From Pseudomonas sp. TH43 (GTDB lineage: Bacteria > Pseudomonadota > Gammaproteobacteria > Pseudomonadales > Pseudomonadaceae), in NCBI RefSeq assembly GCF_016650635.1, contig NZ_JAEKFI010000001.1:868001-932000 (forward strand): a DNA stretch of 64,000 nt, read 5' to 3'. The notes under the pieces were generated by a model. It ran no database searches. It saw nothing but the letters and a program-made list of their open reading frames with translations, and was not told where the DNA came from. Below are positions 58,767 to 64,000 of this stretch, piece after piece. The stretch's first letter is position 1. Every line of letters begins with the position of its first letter. A program made the position numbers and the translations under genes.

Positions 58767-59612
58767 TCAACTAATTCCGGACACCTCGATAGGTGGTTTT
58801 GACGCCATCGCCCGCTCATAGACGGTCGGTGGCAGATATCCCAGTTTCGAGTGAAGCCGTTCGTTGTTGTAATACCCAACGATGTACTCGGTGATGTCGC
58901 GGATCGCTTCGGTATGATTGGCGTAGTCACGTCGCCATACCCGCTCCATTTTCAAGCTCAGGAAGAAGCGTTCCATCACCGCATTGTCCCAGCAATTACC
59001 TTTACGGCTCATGCTCTGCTGCATGTCGTTTCTTGCCAGTAACTCTCTGTAAGTTGCACTCGCGTATTGGCTGCCACGATCCGAGTGGGCAATCAGGCCT
59101 GGCGGCGGTTGGCGCTGTGCGATGGCCAGTTGCATCGCAGTGCACACCAGCTCTGCCGGCATGTTCGGAGCCATCGACCAGCCCACGATCTTGCGTGAAA
59201 ACAAGTCCAACACCACGGCCAGATACAGCCAGCCACTGCGGGTGCGGATGTAGGTGATGTCTGCCACCCAAGCCTTGTTTGGCGCTGCCGGATCAAATTT
59301 TCGGCTCAGTACATTTTCGGCAATCGGCAGATCATGATTGCTATCGGTCGTGTGCACAAACTTGCGCTTCCAAGCCGAACGTAGCCCATTGGTACGCATT
59401 AAACGGCGGATTTTATACAGCCCAACAGACAGGCCTTTGCCGCGCAAAGCGTCGCGCAAGGGCCGGCTGCCGTAGCAGCCACCACTCTCGGCAAAAGACG
59501 CCTTGAGTTGCAAAACGACAGGACAACTCTGCCGGACGGGCGCATCAGCACGCTTTTGCGACTCATAGAAGCCCGAGCGACTGATGCTCAGTAACCGACA
59601 GACATGTGTCAC
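58767..59612 (-). CDS. IS3-family transposase OrfB (integrase core)
   Basis: 281 aa as read from an internal ATG at 59612; the working protein is the OrfAB fusion made by frameshifting. The DDE triad is intact: Asp118 (VADITY), Asp178 (HSDRGSQY) and Glu214 (DNAVMERFF), with 35 residues between the second Asp and the Glu. The N-terminal HTH_21-like region includes YGSRPLRDALRGKGL. The gene ends 8 bp inside the left end of the element. Confidence 0.92.
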   Translation of the reverse strand: MTHVCRLLSISRSGFYESQKRADAPVRQSCPVVLQLKASFAESGGCYGSRPLRDALRGKGLSVGLYKIRRLMRTNGLRSAWKRKFVHTTDSNHDLPIAENVLSRKFDPAAPNKAWVADITYIRTRSGWLYLAVVLDLFSRKIVGWSMAPNMPAELVCTAMQLAIAQRQPPPGLIAHSDRGSQYASATYRELLARNDMQQSMSRKGNCWDNAVMERFFLSLKMERVWRRDYANHTEAIRDITEYIVGYYNNERLHSKLGYLPPTVYERAMASKPPIEVSGIS

Positions 59613-59653
59613 TGAGTAGGCCTTCTGTTGCAGCTGCCGAACCAGTCGATACC

Positions 59654-59980
<327 letters not shown>

Positions 59981-60157
59981 CTATCGGGGTGTCCGGGGAA
60001 ATTAGACCACTGCACTTTTGCCACCCAACATCAAAAGATCGCAGCGTTCCGCAGCTCCTACATAGGTGCGTGTGTGGGGGCTTATGATCTGTTCCCCCTT
60101 TGCCTGTCGACCCGGAAGCTGCACAATTGGCGACTTTTCGCGACAGGATGTCTTTTG

Positions 60158-60619
60158 ATGCAACGGATTGTCAGTGCCCGCCATCTCGGTCGAGGCAAAT
60201 CCATCCTCGCGGCGTTGCTGTTCTGCGTCACCTCGTGGGGTGCGTTGTGGATGGCGTCGCAATGGTGGGAAAAAGCCCTGGCTGAGCCTTCGTATGAACC
60301 GAAGTTCAGTCCCAACGGCTGCTATTGGCTCCAGGAATTCAGACCGTACTGGATATTGCCCGGCTTTTTTCATTCCAACACTCACCCCGACGATACGGTG
60401 TCTGAGACTTGGCCTGGCTCTTGGGAATCTCCGGCTTTCTTCCGTTTGTACGATCGCCGCACTTACAAAGTATTGGGCGAAAGCAACATCTACGATCTGG
60501 TGAGTGTGGGTGGTCCGGTGAGTTGGGATTACGACGGAGGCCCTTCCGCTTATGTCGGCATGATCCGAATTGAATCCGATTCGCCAGGCTGCGTCGCTAA
60601 AAAAACCGACTCACACTGA
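60158..60619 (+). CDS. Hypothetical protein (153 aa)
   Basis: Start at ATG 60158 (MQRIVSARHLGRGKSILAALLFCVTSWGALW), one N-terminal membrane or signal segment, then a soluble domain with the pattern PKFSPNGCYWLQEFRPYWILPGFFHSN and SWESPAFFRLYDRRTYKVLGESNIYDL. It could be a membrane-anchored periplasmic protein. No family recognised. It starts 140 bp from the IS end. Confidence 0.6.
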   Translation: MQRIVSARHLGRGKSILAALLFCVTSWGALWMASQWWEKALAEPSYEPKFSPNGCYWLQEFRPYWILPGFFHSNTHPDDTVSETWPGSWESPAFFRLYDRRTYKVLGESNIYDLVSVGGPVSWDYDGGPSAYVGMIRIESDSPGCVAKKTDSH

Positions 60620-60666
60620 GCACACCTTCTACATTGCCACGCCAACACCACAAAGGACTGTATCGA

Positions 60667-61407
60667 ATGAGCGAAAACCAAACCCTCGACTACACCCAAA
60701 TCCCCGAAGGCCTGCTGCCGTTCCCCAACGTCGATGACGTGTTTGTCGCTGATCAACCGGAGCTGGCGCACCATCTGCACGCCCTGTTCAGCATTGACCT
60801 GAGCAAGGTCAATGCGCAGTGGTCGGGCATGGCGCACATGCTCAGTCCGCTGGAACCCTACGAGTCTTTTGTCGGCGAACTGACCGAGTGGGATGGTTAT
60901 CACGGCGACCTGCTGAAAACCAACTGGATCGGCTTTCAGATCGAGCAAGGGCGCTATCGCCTGTGCGGTGATCCGCGCTACTTCTTCCTGCACGAAGGCA
61001 ACGCCGATCTGGCCGATCCGCATCCCGGCGCCAGAGCGGATCTGCAGCAACATTACGCCGAACAGCAAAGCGCGTTCGCCGCCGCATCCGAAGGTTTCAA
61101 ACGCAGCGGCAGACTGGCGCGCATGGATTGGGATAGCAGCAGTCCCATCGAGTTTGTGCAGCAGTTGGGGGGTGAAGTGGATGGCCGGGCGAACTGGGTG
61201 GAATCGGTCGAGTTCCCGATGGACATCGTCGAAATCGACGCTGACGAGGGCGACACGAATGTCTATCCGCTAAGCCCGACCGGCAACCGTTTTTACCACG
61301 TCGCCAGCGTGCCCGGCTGGCACTACCGCTCCGCAGGTGCCGACCTGATCGTGATGTTTTACGAGCCTGTCGAAGGGTTGGTGTTGTTCACCTTCGACTA
61401 CAGTTGA
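60667..61407 (+). CDS. Hypothetical protein (246 aa)
   Basis: Start ATG 60667 (MSENQTLDYTQIPEGLLPFPNVDDVFVADQPE). Soluble, acidic; contains WIGFQIEQGRYRLCGDPRYFFLHEGNADLADPHPGARADLQQHY and a C-terminal FYHVASVPGWHYRSAGADLIVMFYEPVEG. The layout recalls DUF1963/YwqG-like proteins, but I am not certain. Function unknown. Confidence 0.6.
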   Translation: MSENQTLDYTQIPEGLLPFPNVDDVFVADQPELAHHLHALFSIDLSKVNAQWSGMAHMLSPLEPYESFVGELTEWDGYHGDLLKTNWIGFQIEQGRYRLCGDPRYFFLHEGNADLADPHPGARADLQQHYAEQQSAFAAASEGFKRSGRLARMDWDSSSPIEFVQQLGGEVDGRANWVESVEFPMDIVEIDADEGDTNVYPLSPTGNRFYHVASVPGWHYRSAGADLIVMFYEPVEGLVLFTFDYS

Positions 61408-61457
61408 AGACGGTCGGTTATGATCGCGAATAACCCGCCTCACCTGGACCCACACTG

Positions 61458-61934
61458 ATGCCCGCTTCGCAGACCCGACCTACCGCTGCACCATTGCTTA
61501 AACCGGGCGAGACCGTCGTGCTGTTCGATGGCGTGTGCAAACTGTGCAATGGCTGGGCGCGGTTTCTGATCCGGCATGACCGCCAGCGACGCGTGCGCCT
61601 GGCGGCCGTTCAGTCGCCCGAGGGCCAGGCGCTGCTGGCGTGGGCCGGTTTGCCGGTGGATCAGTTCGACACCATGGCGGTGATCCGCGACCGGCATTAC
61701 TGGGAACGTTCGGATGCGTTTTTCGAAGTCATCGGCCAGTTGCCTGGCCGCTGGCAACCCATCCGGTGGCTGCGTATCGTGCCGCGCACGCTGCGTGATT
61801 GGGCTTACGACCGGGTGGCGCGCAATCGCTATCGATTGTTCGGTAAATACGACACCTGCCTCTTGCCGCATCCTGATCATGAGCAGCGTTTCTTGAAAAT
61901 GGCCGCCCCTTCCAGCGTTACCCCAGCAGGCTGA
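61458..61934 (+). CDS. Thiol-disulfide oxidoreductase-like DCC-family protein (DUF393)
   Basis: 158 aa. It has the family motif VVLFDGVCKLCNGW (Asp24, Cys27, Cys30: the DxxCxxC of the DCC family) and a tail CLLPHPDHEQRFLK. Probably a cytosolic thioredoxin-fold protein, role unknown. Its stop lies 17 nt inside the convergent DUF2269 gene. Confidence 0.88.
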   Translation: MPASQTRPTAAPLLKPGETVVLFDGVCKLCNGWARFLIRHDRQRRVRLAAVQSPEGQALLAWAGLPVDQFDTMAVIRDRHYWERSDAFFEVIGQLPGRWQPIRWLRIVPRTLRDWAYDRVARNRYRLFGKYDTCLLPHPDHEQRFLKMAAPSSVTPAG

Positions 61935-62409
61935 GCCACTGCGCTGGCGTCAGCTTCGTCACCATCATCAGCACAATCACAAACATCCCGACAAAACCGA
62001 CAACACCCATCCAGAACCATTTCCGGTACACGGAGTGGAAGTCTTCATCAAGCACGCCCCCTGCCACTTGCGCATTCGACGCCATCACGTACAGGCGCTT
62101 TTGCAGCACCAATACCGGCAACCAAAGTAAGCCCACGCTGAAAAAGATGATCAGCGAAATCAGCACCCATTCGGTACTCATGGGCAGTCCCGAGACTCTC
62201 AGCAACAGGTAACCGGTGATGATCTGCGCAAAGCCTGCCGGCGTGGTAATCCACGTATCGAAGCGCACAACCATGCGCGCTACATGCGCGATCACTTGCG
62301 GGTTGGCCGTGCGGCTGGCGGCGATCAGGTAGAGGAAAGAGCCCATGCCAAAGCCGAACAGAAAAATCGCCGCGATGACGTGCAGGTACTTCAGGCACAG
62401 ATAGAGCAT
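61918..62409 (-). CDS. DUF2269-family integral membrane protein
   Basis: 163 aa with four membrane helices (YLCLKYLHVIAAIFLFGFGMGSFLYLIAA, TWITTPAGFAQIITGYLLLRV, EWVLISLIIFFSVGLLWLPVLVL, WFWMGVVGFVGMFVIVLMMV). His in LKYLHVIAA and TWITTPAG are typical of DUF2269. Function unknown. Its start is 2 bp after the saccharopine-dehydrogenase-like gene's stop, so the two are co-transcribed. Confidence 0.8.
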   Translation of the reverse strand: MLYLCLKYLHVIAAIFLFGFGMGSFLYLIAASRTANPQVIAHVARMVVRFDTWITTPAGFAQIITGYLLLRVSGLPMSTEWVLISLIIFFSVGLLWLPVLVLQKRLYVMASNAQVAGGVLDEDFHSVYRKWFWMGVVGFVGMFVIVLMMVTKLTPAQWLSLLG

Positions 62410-62411
62410 GT

Positions 62412-63539
62412 TCAGCGTTGCCCGTCAGAAAATTGCACGGACAGGCTGAGGTTGTCCGGGTCGTTGATGGCCGCCATGTATTCATCGACGGTGATTTCGC
62501 CCACGCAGGGTCGCGCGCCAGCCTGTGGCACATACCCTTTAGCCATTTTCGCGGCCAGGGCGACGGCAGCGCAGCTGGGAATTTCCGGGCCCTTGTCATT
62601 CAGGGCCGTGAGTTGCACGGTCATCGACAACGGTTTCGCATCAACGCCAATGCCTCGCACGTCGATGTACATCGCGCTTTTGCCATCGCCGAAACGTTCG
62701 AAGCGCGTGCCCACGCGGTGCAGTCGTGCGGCCCACAGAACATGGTCGCGCACCAGGCCAAACCGCCGAGCCTGAGCCAGCAGATAGTTGGCAACACCGC
62801 CCAGTTTCAGACCCGCGCCAGCCTTAAAGCTCAGGGTGTGCGCACCGTAGCGGCCGGCGAATATATCCATGTCCGGCACATCGACGTTAGCCAGCAAGCG
62901 CGTGCCCATCTGCGGCATCTTGCGCAGGGTCAGATCCTGCCAACCCAGCACCTCATGCACCTTGCCGTTCTTCAGTTGCCTGATCGGTTTGCCCGCGTAG
63001 GCAAGCACGCCTTCGATCGTCGACAGGCCGGGCATTTTTGCCGATGAAGAAATGCCATGCTCGATCGAATCAATGCGCAAGAAGCGATGACGCTGCTGAT
63101 CGATGATCGCGGACGACAGCGTCGGCACTGAACTGCACCCGCTGAGGATCGCCACGCCCGCCTGTCTCGCCTTAGCATCGAGCACGCCAATGCCATTGAC
63201 GAACGTGCGGCAGTCAGCCAGATCGCAGTAGTTCACGCCGGCTGCAATGCAGTTCTCGGCCACCGCAAAGGATTGCCCCTGAAACGGGCCGCCGGTATGG
63301 ATGACCAACTGGATCTTCAGCGAGATCAACGCGGATTTGAACTCGGCACCCATGGCGTCGCCACACCAGCCTTCGGCGACTGTACCTGCGTGGCTGTTCA
63401 GCTCATCGACCTTGCGCTGCAACTTGAACCGATCGCGCCCCGAGAGCAACAGCTCCACACCCGGCATGACCGCCAGATGCCTGCACACGATGCTGCCAAA
63501 ATTTCCGTAGCCACCGACGACCATCACCCTGAACGGCAT
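62412..63539 (-). CDS. Saccharopine dehydrogenase-like NAD(P)-binding protein
   Basis: 375 aa from ATG 63539 (MPFRVMVVGGYGNFGSIVCRHL). The Rossmann motif VVGGYGNFG and the later VIHTGGPFQGQSFAVAENCIAAGVNYCDLADCR are the saccharopine-dehydrogenase-like family pattern. Such enzymes can act on steroids, lipids or amino acids; substrate unknown. DUF2269 follows in the same operon. Confidence 0.85.
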   Translation of the reverse strand: MPFRVMVVGGYGNFGSIVCRHLAVMPGVELLLSGRDRFKLQRKVDELNSHAGTVAEGWCGDAMGAEFKSALISLKIQLVIHTGGPFQGQSFAVAENCIAAGVNYCDLADCRTFVNGIGVLDAKARQAGVAILSGCSSVPTLSSAIIDQQRHRFLRIDSIEHGISSSAKMPGLSTIEGVLAYAGKPIRQLKNGKVHEVLGWQDLTLRKMPQMGTRLLANVDVPDMDIFAGRYGAHTLSFKAGAGLKLGGVANYLLAQARRFGLVRDHVLWAARLHRVGTRFERFGDGKSAMYIDVRGIGVDAKPLSMTVQLTALNDKGPEIPSCAAVALAAKMAKGYVPQAGARPCVGEITVDEYMAAINDPDNLSLSVQFSDGQR

Positions 63540-63724
63540 GCAATTCTTCCCTAACAATTCGATCACACGGGCGTGAAGGATATAGGGCTAAACGTCGGCG
63601 AGCTATCACAGGCAAAAACCGCTCTGGATTGCGGTGACTAACACCAAGCCCTCCACTGGCAGCATTGACGGCTACAAAACGCACCGACAACCAGCGCCCA
63701 CACCGTGTTACGCCCACCCCAATC

Positions 63725-64000
63725 TGTAGGAGCAAGGCTTGCCCGCGAAAACGGCAGCACATCCAACATCACCTCAACAGGCACAACGCCTTCGCGAGCA
63801 AGCTCAGCTCCTACACTGTTTGCCGCCCCCCCAATCTGTAGGAGCAAGGCTTGCCCGCGAAAACGGCAGCACATCCGAAATCACCTCAACAGGCACAACG
63901 CCTTCGCGAGCAAGCTCAGCTCCTACACTGTCTGCCGCCCCCCCACCAATCGGTAGGAGCAAGGCTTGCCCGCGAAGAAGGCAGCACATCCGAAATCACC
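63725..64000. repeat. Tandem REP array, cut by the right edge
   Basis: TGTAGGAGCAAGGCTTGCCC units start at 63725, 63837 and 63952 (CGGTAGGAGC in the third), each followed by an inverted unit (CGAGCAAGCTCAGCTCCTAC) and a spacer with CACATC(C/A)(G/A)AAATCACC. Period about 112-115 bp. The interval 63540-63724 contains no gene. Confidence 0.8.

Overview
The window reads as chromosome from a fluorescent Pseudomonas (P. fluorescens group). The basis is the dense set of REP-type palindromes starting with TGTAGGAGC or GTGGCGAGGGG, genus-typical small families (two DUF6124 genes, a DHCW-motif cupin, an OsmC-YcaO fusion), GC-rich coding sequence, and islands of AT-rich accessory DNA. No rRNA, tRNA or CRISPR array was seen.

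Layout. 0-10 kb: core-like genes: zinc alcohol dehydrogenase, two cyclic-di-GMP enzymes (one GGDEF, one CHASE4-PAS-GGDEF-EAL), a hotdog thioesterase, mug, and OsmC-YcaO. 10.2-20.5 kb: a compact eight-gene minus-strand block with a divergent LysR regulator. It encodes an FAD/NAD(P)-binding oxidoreductase, PLP aminotransferase, acylating acetaldehyde dehydrogenase, 4-hydroxy-2-oxovalerate-type aldolase, AbrB-family membrane protein, ATP-grasp ligase, heme-oxygenase-like (non-heme iron) oxygenase and MFS exporter. It looks like an uncharacterised small-molecule biosynthetic cluster and is the best candidate here for an undescribed system. 20.5-24 kb: SUFU-domain protein, TonB-dependent receptor, and a small gene broken by an in-frame TGA.

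24-30 kb is accessory: orphan hypothetical genes, alaE, then an AT-rich pair (a DUF2971 protein and a SLATT two-transmembrane protein) resembling a defence or conflict module with no nucleotide cyclase beside it. 30-39.5 kb: ChrA, MsrA, a GNAT enzyme, small secreted proteins, then a cupredoxin/phosphoesterase operon facing an ECF sigma/anti-sigma pair across a symmetric pair of matching promoter-like sequences. 39.5-47 kb: small hypothetical genes, an MFS/TetR pair, a decayed NYN-domain gene, an SseB-like cluster and two DUF6124 genes. 47-52 kb: a 2OG-Fe(II) oxygenase, an AraC regulator, a five-unit 190-bp palindromic tandem array, and an autotransporter with a tyrosine-phosphatase-type passenger. 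52-64 kb: small enzymes, TspO plus esterase, a PotF-type binding protein, nitrilase, an intact IS3-family element inserted in a REP palindrome, and a saccharopine-dehydrogenase-like gene before a tandem REP array that runs off the right edge.

Functions rest on motifs and family recognition read by eye. No database search was run, and family names for small hypothetical genes are tentative.
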